From positions 1-64,000 of the forward strand of contig MU119386.1 of assembly GCA_014904845.1 (NCBI GenBank): a stretch of DNA of 64,000 bases, given 5' to 3'. Below the pieces are notes generated by a model. That model searched no databases, was not told where the DNA came from, and was given only the letters and a program-made list of their open reading frames with translations. Both the position numbers and the translations under genes were made by a program. This document shows positions 1-11,206 of the stretch, piece by piece (within the stretch, counting starts at the first letter, position 1; each line of letters opens with the position of its first letter). Origin of the DNA: Acephala macrosclerotiorum. Its lineage: Eukaryota > Ascomycota > Leotiomycetes > Helotiales > Mollisiaceae.

Positions 1-942
1 TATATAATTAATATTATTTTATTTTTATTTTCGAAATAAAATTTTTATATTTCGAGTTTCGTTTTTTAAATAATTTTAATTAATTATAAATTAATACGTA
101 TATTAAAATTCAAAAAAAAATTTATATACGTTTAAATTGTTTATTAATAATACGATATTTTTAAATAATATTAATAATTATTTTAATATTAATATTTTTT
201 TTATTTTAATTATTTTTATTTTTTTTTTTTTTTAAATTTTCGTATATATTTTTAATATTATTTTAATTCGTAATTCGATTATTAATAAATTTATAAAATT
301 TTAATTTAAATATCGTATAATTAATTCAAATAATATATAACGTAAAAAAAAACGATATTATATATTAAAATTTTAATTTATTCGTATTTTTTATTTTATA
401 TTTATATTTTTTATTTTAATATTTATAATTTATATAATAATAATTAAATTATTTTTTTAATTTTATATATTTTATATATATATATATATATTATAATTAT
501 TTTTATATTTTTAATAATAGTTTTTTTTTATTTTTTTAATAAATTAATATAATAATATAATATAAAAAAAAAATTTATTTTAATTAAATAATTAACGATT
601 TAATAATTTTAATATTATATAAAAATTATTCGATCGAAAATTCGTTAAAATTATAAATATAATATAATATAAATTATATAATTAAAATATATTAATATAT
701 TTATTTATTCGATAAAAAAATTAATAAAATATTTAAATTTTATTATAATTAATAATTTAAATAATTAATTATATTTAAAATATTTTAATATTATAAATTT
801 AATAATAATTTATAAAATATAAATAATTAAAAATTTTATTTAAAAATAAAACTTTTAAAAAAAGAAATTATATAAATATAAATATTTATTATATTTAATC
901 GTATTTAAATTATATTATTTTAATAAATTTTTTTTATAATAT

Positions 943-1017
<75 letters not shown>

Positions 1018-1018
1018 T
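1..1018. repeat. Extremely AT-rich, RIP-like block
   Basis: Almost pure A/T sequence. By my hand count of positions 1-944 there are only about 22 C on this strand, and 19 of them are followed by G. No gene or open frame is visible. This fits a repeat whose C residues outside CpG were converted to T by repeat-induced point mutation, a process known in Pezizomycotina. The original element can no longer be recognised. Composition returns to normal between about 1060 and 1130. Confidence 0.8.
945..1011. repeat. 67-nt poly(T) run
   Basis: An uninterrupted run of 67 T lies at the right edge of the AT-rich block, just before composition recovers. It may be a true homopolymer, a remnant poly(A) tail of a minus-strand retroelement, or an assembly artefact. 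A poly(A) tail would place the element body to the right of the run, and no such body is seen there. Confidence 0.9.
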
Positions 1019-1790
1019 ATACAAATAATAAATTTTATCGCGTTATTAATTAATTATTATTTTTTTAAGTTTTATAGTAGTAAATATTAGTAAAGTAATT
1101 TTCAATTATTCGTAGTGAGTGTAATGTAAGTAGGGGCCCCGGTATGGTCCCTGAAATTTTGGGGATGGAACTCTAATCTTAGGGCTTTGATCACTAAATT
1201 TCTAGGCTTTCGATGTCGGCGATAAATACCCCGCCAAATATTTATAGAAGGAACGATTCAGGAAGCACCAAAATCATCCAATTTATTGCTAAGAACTGTA
1301 TGCTACGTACGATGTATACAACACAGTACTATCAAGCTATCCTACGAGCCTTGGAGTTATTCCAGCTGTTTTCCTTGACTCTCTTGGCTTCAAAGGCGGC
1401 CTCAAGGTCGCTTATTCTGACCCCTATTTTCAGGGGCTTCTACTTACTAGCCCCTAACGAGTAAGGGTAAGGTTACAAGTTAGGCGAAATACCCTAAACA
1501 ACCAACGCGCTTCTCTGTCTCTCTTCCAACACACCGCAATCCATCCACAATCCCACTTCTGCACTCTCCTCCTGCACCTACAGGCGCGTGCGTGTACTGC
1601 CACCTTGGCGCGGCACCAGATCCGCGATAAGATGACCGCCGAATCTACAATGGCAGACCACCGGCACTCAGCCATGGAGCTCGAGGTGTCGGCGTTAGGA
1701 GGCTGAGATGTCCTATCTCAGCCTCGCGATGAGGTCGAATATCGTCCATTCTCCCACAGCAGACTGAACGGTCACAGATCTCCAGCTGAC
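1019..1790. other. Intergenic, upstream of amidase
   Basis: A transition from AT-rich to normal composition. Short frames occur but none resembles a known protein. I see no RNA gene. The last part is presumably the promoter and 5' leader of the amidase at 1791. Confidence 0.5.
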
Positions 1791-3436
1791 ATGGCGACCG
1801 TCAACACTGCCACAGATGCAAACAAGCAGACCGTCACGCTCGAAAAGATCCAAGCCATCACCTCCTCCCTCAGCATCGCACTTCCAGCAGCAGATCTCGA
1901 AAACTGGCACTCCCTCCTCGCCTCAAACCAAGACTCAATCGACATTGTTGAAAGTTTGCCAGACTATCTGCCACTTGTAGATCTGCAACGCTTCCCTCGA
2001 CAAGATGTCTACCGCCCGAAGCCAAAAGACAATGAGGGAAATGCTTGGGCGTGGAAAGTCACGATTGAAGGTGTGAACGAGGGGCCATTGAAGGGAATGA
2101 AGATGGCGTTGAAGGATAATATTGCGGTGAAGGATGTGCCAATGTTGTTTGGGACGGATGTGTTTGAGAATTATGTGCCTGGTGTGGATGCTAGTAAGTC
2201 CAGCACCACCAGCATTCCAAAGAGAACCAGCTGTTGACAGGTATACAGCTGTTGTTACAAGATTACTCGAAGCTGGAGCGACAATTATCGGCAAAGCGGC
2301 CGCGAAAAACCTCTCACTCCGCGTCTCCTCTTTCTCTGCAGCCACCGGCCCAGTCGAGAACCCGTATGCGACGGGATACTCTTGCGGAGGATCATCTAGC
2401 GGATGTGGACACTTAGTCGGAGCTGGAAAAGTCGATGGGGCTATCGGCGGTGATCAAGGAGGCTCGATCAGGTTTCCAGCGTGTCACTGCGGTGCTGTCG
2501 GAATGAAGCCTACATGGGGACCTGTGCCTTGGACTGGAATGGCTACACACGAGCTTGTTCATGATACCACGGGACCAATGACGCTCGATGTTGCGACTAA
2601 TGCGAAGATACTCCAAGCTACTTCTGGGAGAGATGATATTGATGACCGAGGGATGGGAATCCCAAGTCATGATCAGTTGCCAGACTGCTCTGTAGGACTC
2701 AACATGGGCGTCAATGGACTGAAGATCGGGATCTTGAAAGAAGGATTCGACTTCAAGATCATGGATCCCAGGATACAAGACCAAGCCCGCCAAGCTGCGA
2801 ATGAGTTCAAAGGGCTCGGCGCCGAAGTCATCGAAATCAGTATCCCGCTCCACACCCACGCAGCGACATCGTAACCTGTGCCCTCCGACCTTCAGCTGCA
2901 AGAAACGGCTATCTGGGAACAGCTTGTGGACGACGAGGCCTGTATCTTAATGGTCTGGTTGACAAAATGACTCCTCTGAACCAAGAGAAGTTCGACAAAA
3001 TGTTATCTGCCTCCAAATTCTCCCTTCTTTCCGGTCTCTATATCTGGCAACATCACCTTCTCTTCTACGGCAAAGCGATGAATCTCTATCGCCAGCTAAC
3101 AGATTCTTATAATGCCGCCCTGTCCCGAGTTGACGTCCTCATCACGCCCACCATGCCATACGTTGCTCCAGACACGCAGCGCTAGATGCAGGGCCGCTAG
3201 AGCAGATGGGCAAGAGCAGAGGATGTACGGTAAATACAGTTTGCTTTGATGCGAGTGGACATCCGTCCCTGAGCCTACCTGTTGGGATGTTGAGTGCTGT
3301 TGAGGATGAAAGTGTGATGTTGCCAGTTGACATGCAAATTACGGGGAAGTGGTTTGATGAGGCGATGATTTATCGGGTTGGTGCTGCTTGGGAAAAGACA
3401 TTTGATTGGAAGGGTGGTGGGAAGAGGAGGGAGTAA
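1791..3436 (+). pseudogene. Amidase-signature family hydrolase, frame broken twice
   Basis: This encodes an amidase-signature enzyme, a family that hydrolyses amides using a Ser-cisSer-Lys triad. The N-terminal part contains the Lys motif ALKDNIAV. A short apparent intron (about 2194-2230, only 37 nt) leads into VDRYTAVVTRLLEAGA. The Gly/Ser-rich GGSSSG segment and the nucleophile region GGDQGGSIRFPA follow, so the triad residues are all present. The frame breaks near 2868, before IVTCALRPSAARNGYL, and again near 3168, before RHAALDAGPLEQ. The C-terminal part GHPSLSLPVGML then ends at 3434-3436. Both breaks need one extra base to restore the frame, so sequencing error is as likely as decay. 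The substrate cannot be predicted. It neighbours an oxygenase and an NCS1 permease, which suggests a nitrogen-compound catabolic group. Confidence 0.8.
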
Positions 3437-3708
3437 GATGTTAGTCATGAACCGAGGCAAAGCTGAGTGATCAGGTACTCAAGTGGTACGGTATAGGAGG
3501 GGCTCTTTACTTGCTCGGCACCAATGCCTGCAAATTTAGCTTCGGTGGCTGCATGCTCTTTCTCGAAATTATCCGTTTGATCTTAGAAGCTCCTATCCTC
3601 TCAGGTTCTCCTATTATTCACCAGCGTTTGGACAAGGTCACAATCAGGGTTCTGGGGTGATGGGACTACAAAGAGATTTTCATTTGAACGATTTTACACG
3701 AAAATACC

Positions 3709-4940
3709 CTACAGAGCCTTGATCTGGCTATGCAGAGGCTTCCCCTCATCCTTGATAATCTTATTCGTCAAATGAGCACCAGTATAGTTCCTCCTCGTCA
3801 CTCCTTCCCTCCACTCTCCCGCATTCACAGGCTCATACTCACTTAGAGGTTCCCCGGGAAGAAGAAGGGGCTAGGTGCACGAAGAATGCCGTCGAGTATC
3901 GAGGAGGCAAGTAATCATCTAGACCGAGAGTGCGTTTGTGCTCTTCTGTCATTTGTGGTAACGTGACTCGGTGTCGAGTTGACTTGAGTCTGTTGTTTGA
4001 AAGTCTCCGAAGCAGATCAGCAACCTATTCATCAGTATTAGCACTTGAAGGCCATTGCTATAGAATCACACTTACATTGATGACGCAAATGCCTCTCACA
4101 GGTGTGGCGGGCAAAACTTCCTACTATGACCAGGATCTACCTCCAAACCACCAACTGCGTCCTGGAACAGGATCGTGCAAAGCCCGTAATCACAGTGTGG
4201 ATTGATCCTCCAGTGTCCTTCGGCTTCTAGTGTCTTCCGCTGAATACCCATGTAATGGAGGAGTCTCAACTGTGGGTTTGCTTCTTTCATCGGCTCGGTG
4301 AAATACTCTGGATCCATGTTACCTTCGATGATGGCAAGCGCCTTCAAAACGTGCTTGCAAAGGTCGAAGCATTTCTGTTGTGAGTTAGCTTGAGCTTTGT
4401 GAAATACTTTTGGAAGGGTTTGCCGCATAGAAGTCGTCAACAAATTCCTTAAATCCATCAAGTTCTCCAGGAGGCGGACAGTTGTTGCTCACGAAGCGGC
4501 CATGCTCGTAGCACTCTTTATGGGATACAGCTCCTTTGAGACTTGATTCTGCTCCATCTGCAGTGTACCCCTGAGCTGTGAATGTAGAGACGACCCTTTT
4601 TTTCATCTTTGCTTCGAGAGGACGGTCGAAATATCTCTTGCTCTGCCCAACGAATCAGTATCATGATCTCGATTTGTGCCGAGCAGACGCCGCTTACCCA
4701 AGCGAATATCTCATCCACCTCCTCAACGGTGATGCCGAAGTCTTTCAAGTAGATCCATCGAAGTTATGGAACGCATCGTAGAGTTTTTGAGCGCACTCTT
4801 TCTGCTCTTCGTCGTTTCCGTTGAGGAAAGGGTCGAATCTAATAATTATGAGGCTCCAAGTGGACCAGAGTGTGGGTGTAGGAAACTCACGAGACAATTG
4901 GGAAGGAGACCTTCGGCTCGTCGATGATTGCTGAAGGCAT
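3709..4940 (-). pseudogene. 2-oxoglutarate/Fe(II) dioxygenase (isopenicillin N synthase-like), frame broken
   Basis: The start at 4940 gives MPSAIIDEPKVSFPIV, the typical N-terminus of fungal 2OG-Fe(II) oxygenases. Recognisable segments in order are WIYLKDFGITVEEVDEIF, KECYEHGR, the iron-binding HxD motif in RINPHCDYG, GGLEV, LPATPVRGICVIN, the distal iron His and 2OG-binding Arg region STRHRV, and RYSTAFFVH. The end is EYEPVNAGEWRE...HSQIKAL. Introns are seen at 4839-4890, 4643-4697 and 4025-4075. A further junction near 4375-4430 has no good GT donor and may be a GC-AG intron. Single-base frame breaks occur near 4755, 4115 (beside TTTT) and 3853 (beside a run of four C). All metal and cosubstrate residues are present across the frames. 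The substrate is unknown. Confidence 0.8.
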
Positions 4941-5663
4941 GGCTTAACTTTTCAATTCTGATCTGCTCTTTCTAGATATGATTGTGTCCTCAACGGACAA
5001 GAGAGGCAATATATGATGCCTTTCTTTCTCAAGTATTGGTCGTTGTTTCTTCAAACTCTCTTCACTCAAGTGCGGGGATAGCGCGCGGGGTGCTCGTTTC
5101 GCGGAAGACTGCGACCCTGCCAAGACCTTCATTCTAAATCATAATCTACAGTACTTGGGCCATCATCGGTAATCCGGATGAGCAGGACTCACATGCCAAG
5201 TGATATGCATACGGTCCCGACGCGAGATAGGAGAGCGGACTTCAGCACTCCCGCGGGTCTTGCCCCGCCCCGCAATTCTCCTTGTCGCAAAATCTCCGAC
5301 TAACCAATGCAAACATGTCAATTGATAAAATCGAGATTGGTAATATGTAGATTTATGAGACGGACAGGTCGGCGCCATCTACCAAATAGTTGGGACATGC
5401 GGTATCCACATCTTATCTCAACGTCGCGCGGCATCTTCGATACGAGTTCCTGAATCCAGAGCTGCCAGGACCGAACAATGCTGTGTATCGTAATTCTTCA
5501 ATCTTGATATCTTCCCCTGGCTTCTTAGTTACTCGTGCTTATCTCGCGACATTAGTTGTGAGCAACTTGTTCTCGAACGTATAAATCTAGAGAAGCTCTT
5601 CAAGTCAAGTACGCAATAGATACATTCAAGCTTATACTACTGTTAATAGCGATATCAATCGGC
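4941..5663. other. Intergenic between divergent genes
   Basis: About 720 bp between the oxygenase, read leftwards, and the permease, read rightwards. It probably holds both promoters. I saw no convincing coding frame, RNA gene or repeat. Confidence 0.5.
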
Positions 5664-7521
5664 ATGTCTATCTTGTCAAAAGTTATCAAGAGGATCGAGC
5701 TTCCTCGCGAACATGATTCCCTCACTCACGAGGAGCTCTACTTAGCCAATTACGATCTACTGCCAATCCCAGTCGAGAATAGAACTTGGGGACCTTGACC
5801 TGTGAGATTTCTATCTCTACTTCCAAGATTTGATATAATGTATGAATAAATTTCTTATTCTGGTTTACAGAAGGTAGCAGTATCACGTCTCTGACTACTG
5901 TTGGTACTGCTGTCAAGAATGGATTGATGAATGGTATCCCGACGTTCAAAATACACTCACTGAATTTGCTCCTAGTCATGGTGGGAAGCATGGCTTGCCG
6001 TCATCTTCCGTCATCTCTTAGTCGCGTTCTACATGGCGATGACTGGACGTCCCGGAGCTGTGTACCGCATCTCATTTCCTGTCGTTGTCCGAACCGGCTT
6101 TAGGCGATGGGGAGTTGCTTCCCCTTCATTTGCAGACAGATCATGACCATCATTTGGTCTGGAGTACAAGCAGTCTCGACGTACGACTCTAAATCCCGTT
6201 CTAAACCTCACGCTAATGATGATTCAGGGGCAATTGCTTCTACGTTATGCTACACGCAATTTTCCCCTCCATCGCACACGTCCACAACCCGTTCAGCAGC
6301 CAAGTGACCATAATCGGCGGGTGCCTGATCGGTTTCGCAGTCGGTTGGGTCATCGCACTCGCCTATTGCTGGGTTCTCTTCCACAAATTCCAAAGGCTCG
6401 TCATCGCAAAATCCGCCGTCATGGTATTCTTCATATTCGCCTTCTTCATCTGGGTTTTGGTTAAAGCTCACGGCGGCGGCGCCATGCTTACAGCACCATC
6501 TACAGTCCCGAAAGGAGAGACGAATGGCTGGCTCTGGGTTTCGCAATTTATGATTCAGGCTGCGAATCAGTTGAGGTTTGCGACTAATAACGCCGATTTG
6601 GCGAGGTATGCTACGAAGGCCGGGAATGCGATGTGGTCCCAAGTTGCAGGGTATTCTATTGGTACTGGACTAATTGCTTTCTCTGATGTCTTCATCGTCA
6701 GCGCTTCGCAAGTTATTCATGGGAAGGTGCTCTGGGATTCGATTGCGATTCTGGATGGATTCCTCACTCAGAGCTACGATTCAAAGCCTCGGTGCGGGGT
6801 CTTCTTCGGATTGGGCTTCTCTTTCGCTCAAGTCACGACGATGATTTTCGCGAACCTCATTTCAGCAGGAAACGATACTACTATCCTCGTTCCGAGATTC
6901 ATCAATGTCAAGCGAGGAGCAATCATCTGCATGGTTCTTGCGTTCGCCATTACTCCTTAGGACTTAACAAGGACCAGCTTTGCTTCCACCACCCATCTAA
7001 ATAGGTGCGGATATTGAGCCCCTCTGAAATTTCACATACTGACAGAACTCAGTTACTCCGTCTTCCTCGCTGGTTTCGTAGGCATCATAGCCTGCGATTA
7101 CTTCATAGTCCGAAAGGGGTTCTACGACATCCACGACCTGTTCTCTAACCGCAAAGACGGCCTCTACTACTACAGCAACGGGTGGAACTAGCGAGCCTTC
7201 GCGGCCTACTTGTTAACCATGATACCTTTCCTTCCAGGCTTCGCAGCCGTTTGTGGGGTGAAGACTATCCCAGATGGAGCTATAAAGCTGTTCGATCTTG
7301 GTTCATTGATCCAAACCATTCTTGCGGCATTATTTTACTAGGTTTTCTGTTTGTTGTTTCCGCCACAAGGTGGAATCGCGGAGAAGTGGAATGAGGTCGA
7401 GCCTGGGGATGATTTTGTTCCAAGGGTGTATCCTGAGATTGATGGCGTAAGTTTTGATTTGGAGAAGGTGGATGTGGAGAAGGAGGTTGTTGTTACGAGT
7501 GGTGTTGATTTGAAGCCTTAA
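5664..7521 (+). pseudogene. NCS1-family purine/allantoin/uracil-type permease with Trp-to-stop codons
   Basis: The protein matches the NCS1 family, plasma-membrane symporters for purines, pyrimidines, allantoin and hydantoins. The N-terminus has LLPIPVENRTWGP, then SWWEAWLAVIFRHLLVAFYMAMTGRPGAVYRISFPVVV and MTIIWSGVQAVSTGNCFYVMLHAIFPSIAHV. A long hydrophobic part leads to FANLISAGNDTT and SYSVFLAGF. Introns are at 6181-6227 and 7005-7052. In-frame stops lie at 5796 (TGA), 6958 (TAG), 7189 (TAG) and 7339 (TAG). At 6958 the family has a conserved Pro-Trp, and at 7189 a conserved Asn-Trp-Arg. A one-base break lies at the GGGG run near 6110. About 5800-5960 does not align with the family in any frame. 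It is a decayed gene unless stop-codon editing occurs. Confidence 0.8.
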
Positions 7522-7849
7522 TTCGAAGTATTCGACTTCTGCTCTCTCTTACGAGTCTTACTGGGTTCCCAGGCCCTTCGAAGCTCTCTTCTGTAATTTC
7601 TCTTAGACAAGTAAGGGCTGTCTGAGGTCGATCGCACTTTATACATATATATCAAGCGCTATATGAGAGTTCTTCCAGTAAATGTACCACTGCACTACGC
7701 CGCACCTGCACATAGCCATGAAACGACTGCAAGCTGGCTTTGGTAAGCGAGATATAAAATGAGTGCTCAACCTCGACGATGTCCATCATTCTCCCTGATC
7801 GAACTTTACTTATACCCAGAGCTTAACAATTCAGATAACAACCATTAAG
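7522..7849. other. Intergenic
   Basis: About 330 bp between the permease end and the kinase-like gene. I see no gene or repeat. It should contain the terminator of the first gene and the promoter of the second. Confidence 0.5.
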
Positions 7850-8470
7850 ATGACGCAACAGCCGACTCCAGAGACTTCACCAACGTCCTACATTGTCGTC
7901 TTATCGGGCACCCATGTCACCGGCAAGGAAACTATCGCCGTCTCCCTCTCTAAGTATCTCAATTGCCCCTGGCTCAAAGGCGAATTCGTTCACACATCTG
8001 CTCTCTTCGCTGCCCGCTCGCAGGAAAAGCGCGGCCAAGACCGTCAAGAGGTGTACGGTCGAGTGTGGTTCTCGAAAATGCAAAGACAATTCGGTCTCTT
8101 ATCTGACATTCCCGAATCAAGCGGCGGCAAAGCATCAAGCCCTAAATCCATGAACACAGGATGCGTTGCACTCGTTACAGTTTTTGCTCTTCGCAAACCG
8201 GGTCGGGATGCGGTTCGAGAAGTCATGCTGGAGAAGTCTGTTAGGGGTATTTTTGTGGTGCTGCAGATTACGAAAGATACGTTGTCAGGCAGGACGTTGG
8301 GAGCTGAGGAGCCGGATTTGGCGGAGAGGATAATGGAGAGTAAGAGGGAGGATATCAGGTTGCCGGAGGTGCGGGAGAGGGATGTTTTGGCGGTGGATTC
8401 GATGCAGGATGTTGATGCGTTGACGTTGGATATTGAGGAAAGGGTTAGGCGGCAAGTTGAGGGAGGTTGA
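7850..8470 (+). CDS. P-loop small-molecule kinase-like protein (gluconokinase-like)
   Basis: An intact, intronless frame of 206 residues. After a short N-terminus comes VVLSGTHVTGKET at residues 17-29, a P-loop variant with GKE-T in place of the usual GKS/T, as seen in fungal gluconate-kinase-like P-loop proteins. CPWLKGEFVH and EVYGRVWFSKM follow, regions likely to form the acceptor-substrate pocket and lid. The acidic, Arg-rich C-terminus EERVRRQ closes it. The length suits a single-domain nucleoside-monophosphate-kinase fold. No transit or signal peptide is apparent, so it should be cytosolic. The substrate is not proven. Gluconate is the best guess, but the family contains many uncharacterised members. 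It is one of the few unbroken genes in the first 9 kb. Confidence 0.7.
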   Translation: MTQQPTPETSPTSYIVVLSGTHVTGKETIAVSLSKYLNCPWLKGEFVHTSALFAARSQEKRGQDRQEVYGRVWFSKMQRQFGLLSDIPESSGGKASSPKSMNTGCVALVTVFALRKPGRDAVREVMLEKSVRGIFVVLQITKDTLSGRTLGAEEPDLAERIMESKREDIRLPEVRERDVLAVDSMQDVDALTLDIEERVRRQVEGG

Positions 8471-8641
8471 ATAAAATTCAGAGTTAAGCGGTTGAAGTGA
8501 GTGGTTATTATAGTTTTAAGTCCATCGTGATCGGTACGTTGGAACGTCGAAATAGTTAATAATCCCTAAAGCAGATGCCGAAAATCCCACACGTACAATG
8601 TCCTCAAGCTCTCCTGATACAGAAAGAATCGTCAGGCAAAA

Positions 8642-9298
8642 CTAAGCAACCTTCTCAGTCAACTCAAACATAACTGGCGTCGTCGACTTGAAACTCTCCC
8701 TTAATTCGAGCATCTCCCAATATGCCCTCAATTTAAAAAAAACTCCTCCAACCACCGAATTAATCCAAACTTCGTCTCAACCATATTCATCATCCCCAAC
8801 ATCACACCAACAGCAATATCCGCAACCAAAAACTCACCTCCGACAAGGAGCTTTCCCTGACTCTTCTTGACCAACTCACCCGTTGCCTTTAGAACGCCGG
8901 TGACTTTCCGCATCTGTCGGTCTCGCCACTCATGGCTTTCGAGTTCTCGCCCATCCTCGAAGAATACAAGACTCCTGGCGTCACATGCTCCATCAGCCAA
9001 AACCTGGATTTGCCGAACGAGAAGTTGATCGTCAAGGGATGAGGGCATGAGGTCGGGTCCTGTGCCGCGGTATTTTTGAATGATGCATTCTTGGATGTAC
9101 CAGCTCTCGTAGATTGGGGGCCGGCCGTCATCGATGATGAGAATAGGGAGTTTTTCCAAAGGGTTGTATTTTGGTGGTTTCGGTTGTCGGGTGCCAGGGT
9201 ATTTCGCTTTTGAGCTCGAAGGGAATGTCTTTCTTGATTATAGTGATGCGGTTCTTGCGCGCGTAAGGTGAAGGGGTGGTGGAGATGAGGGTGAGCAT
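8642..9298 (-). pseudogene. Glutathione S-transferase, frame broken twice
   Basis: The start at 9298 gives MLTLISTTPSPYARKNRITI, an N-terminal GST thioredoxin-fold strand with the SPYARK active-site region. The frame breaks near 9178. It resumes with YNPLEKLPILIIDDGRPPIYES, which carries the cis-Pro (KLPIL) and the ES motif that binds the glutathione glutamyl group. The helical C-terminal domain follows, with GEFLVADIAVGVML and RWLEEFF. A second break lies exactly at an A8 run (8735-8742). The correct frame resumes as LRAYWEMLELRESFKSTTPVMFELTEKVA, ending at 8642. All parts of a roughly 218-residue cytosolic GST are present, and the second break is in a homopolymer. It is therefore likely a functional gene hit by sequence errors. 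Confidence 0.8.
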
Positions 9299-9621
9299 TT
9301 TGTCGGTTGCTTCTCAAGTGGTTGGTGTATCAGGAGTAGACTTGGAAGGGGTGGAAATGTTTCTTTCATATAATGAGAAGAAGGATAAATAAATGTCTGG
9401 CGGTGATTCCGAAGTTGAAAAAGCTTATTCAAAGAGTAGCGGAGTATCACAGCTGATTCGAATATACGAAAGTTTGAATCAATTAACACTCAGGGCTGGC
9501 AAGCCAAATAATTCAAACGTGCCGATAGTGAGTGAGATGATTCTTCTGCGAATGTTGGCTAGAGCTCAGGAAGCATTAGGTTTAGAACGGTCCTTCTTGA
9601 ACTACATCGGCCCCTTGATCT
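9299..9621. other. Intergenic
   Basis: Upstream region of the GST, ending at the minisatellite. I see no gene. Confidence 0.4.
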
Positions 9622-9740
9622 AAACCTTATTTTTAAACCTTATTTTTAAACCTTATTTATAAATCTTATATTTAAGCCATATTTTTAAACCTTATTTTTA
9701 AATATTATTCCTTATTTTTAGTACTATTCCTTATTTTTAG
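9622..9740. repeat. AT-rich minisatellite, 13-bp unit
   Basis: Six degenerate tandem copies of AAACCTTATTTTT begin at about 9622, 9635, 9648, 9661, 9674 and 9687. Two 19-20 bp units ending in CCTTATTTTT follow. No coding function is visible. Confidence 0.85.
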
Positions 9741-11206
9741 CGCTAATTTTATTCTAAGGGACGCTATGCGCAGGGCAGTGCGGGGGTACTGCGGGGGAAT
9801 GTGGTGGCGGTTAAGTTATGTCCTTAAGGCTTTGAGCGGCCTTCCGTATCTGCACGCACGGTGGCTCAATGTCGCGGATTCAGTGAGCTGTCGAGATACT
9901 GATGTCAGGAATTACCCCTCTTTCCTCTTTCAGACTAGGCATTCTCATCTCGCCACTCTCTCAGGATCCTTCATCATGGTGGGATGCATCAGCAGGTTGG
10001 CAACTGCTGGGAACCAAACTTGTGATATACCTTGAGTTGAACAGGCGGAGAAATACGGCACTATACGGGAGGAAGTCGCGGCCCGAAGCTGATTCTTGAT
10101 GATCGCAGCGAGGTTACTAACGGCCTTGAGGAGGCGGAAATAGTGCGAGATGCTGTCAGCTGATGGAGAGAGCACTCCTCGTAGGTAGTGATTGATCATC
10201 TCTATGCTGCAAGAAACCTGCTTCTAAAATCAATGAATCACGTCCTATTATGCTCCCGAAGGAGACCACAATAGCTTGGTGCCGTCACACGGCACGTGAT
10301 ATATGTGATGAGAGTACAAAGATCATCTCGATTTCTCCCAGATGTCCTTTCATGCGGGAAGAAGTACTTGCCGAAGTGTCCGGCGGAACTATTCGTTTTC
10401 CGTGTACAACGTGGCCACCTATGTGTAATATGGGGCTGAATAGAGCTGTTCTGTTCCCGGTGAATGAACATGAGCGAGAGCCAGAGGAACGGGAATGTGA
10501 GCCGATGACTGGTATGAGAAGGCACCCATCGCTCGCTCTGGCCATGATTTAATGCATGATATCGTGATCTTTCAGCCCGGTTTGGGCTTGAAGGCTGTAT
10601 TTGAAGAACTCTCTTTGTGGTCTTGTTGCACCTCAGTCTGGGGAACGGCTGTACATCTCGTCCGGAATCAAGACCACAGATGAAATCGACCCGAAGATAT
10701 CTCATCTCAAATCTCATCTCGCAGGACTCGGCCTGCCAATCAATCCGCAAGCCCACCTCGCACAGCCCAAGATACTACTTGCATGTAGCATGCTGAGTGA
10801 CCTTGAAAAGCCTCAGTGCGACCGTTGATACCCGGAAAAAGTCACACAAGCAATGTCGTCAAGAACTCAGAGGATCACCCCCATCACAAAATCCCCATAA
10901 AGGGGACGAACAAATGTTTATTAAAACGTCAGCAAAGCTCTCATTGCTCGACTTCTTTGTTAGTCTGAGTCAAATGCGGTTTCCGTCGGCATTGACCTCC
11001 GCGACCGAATTGAGGGGCCCCGTATCGAAACCCCAGGAACCCCAGGACCATAAGGAATTTGATCCACATTCATTTCGATCTTGTGTGAGAATAGCGGAAA
11101 GGATCCGTTTGTCGTACAGTAATTTAACTCGGGATCATTTCATCTTTCTTTTCTTTTCGAAAACCATCGACGAAAGCCGAACAAGCTTTGACGAATCTAG
11201 CTCACA
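9741..11206. other. Intergenic upstream of P450
   Basis: About 1.45 kb with no recognisable protein on either strand. Open frames of up to about 170 codons near 10238-10756 have low-similarity, shadow-like compositions and I do not call them. The part just before 11207 is the presumed P450 promoter. Confidence 0.45.

Noticed and set aside
1..1018. Centromere or mitochondrial insertion
   Set aside because: No mitochondrial gene fragments or satellite period seen. RIP-type base composition explains it more simply.
6250..6642. 130-codon minus-strand frame
   Set aside because: Antisense to the permease body, which is clearly the coding strand.
5664..7521. Altered genetic code reading TAG/TGA as Trp
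   Set aside because: TAG and TGA end intact genes in the same window, for example SDR-type and small genes, so no genome-wide reassignment.
10238..10756. 172-codon open frame on the minus strand, with another open frame opposite
   Set aside because: Mutually overlapping frames on both strands, no domain, motif or splice logic, and composition typical of chance frames.
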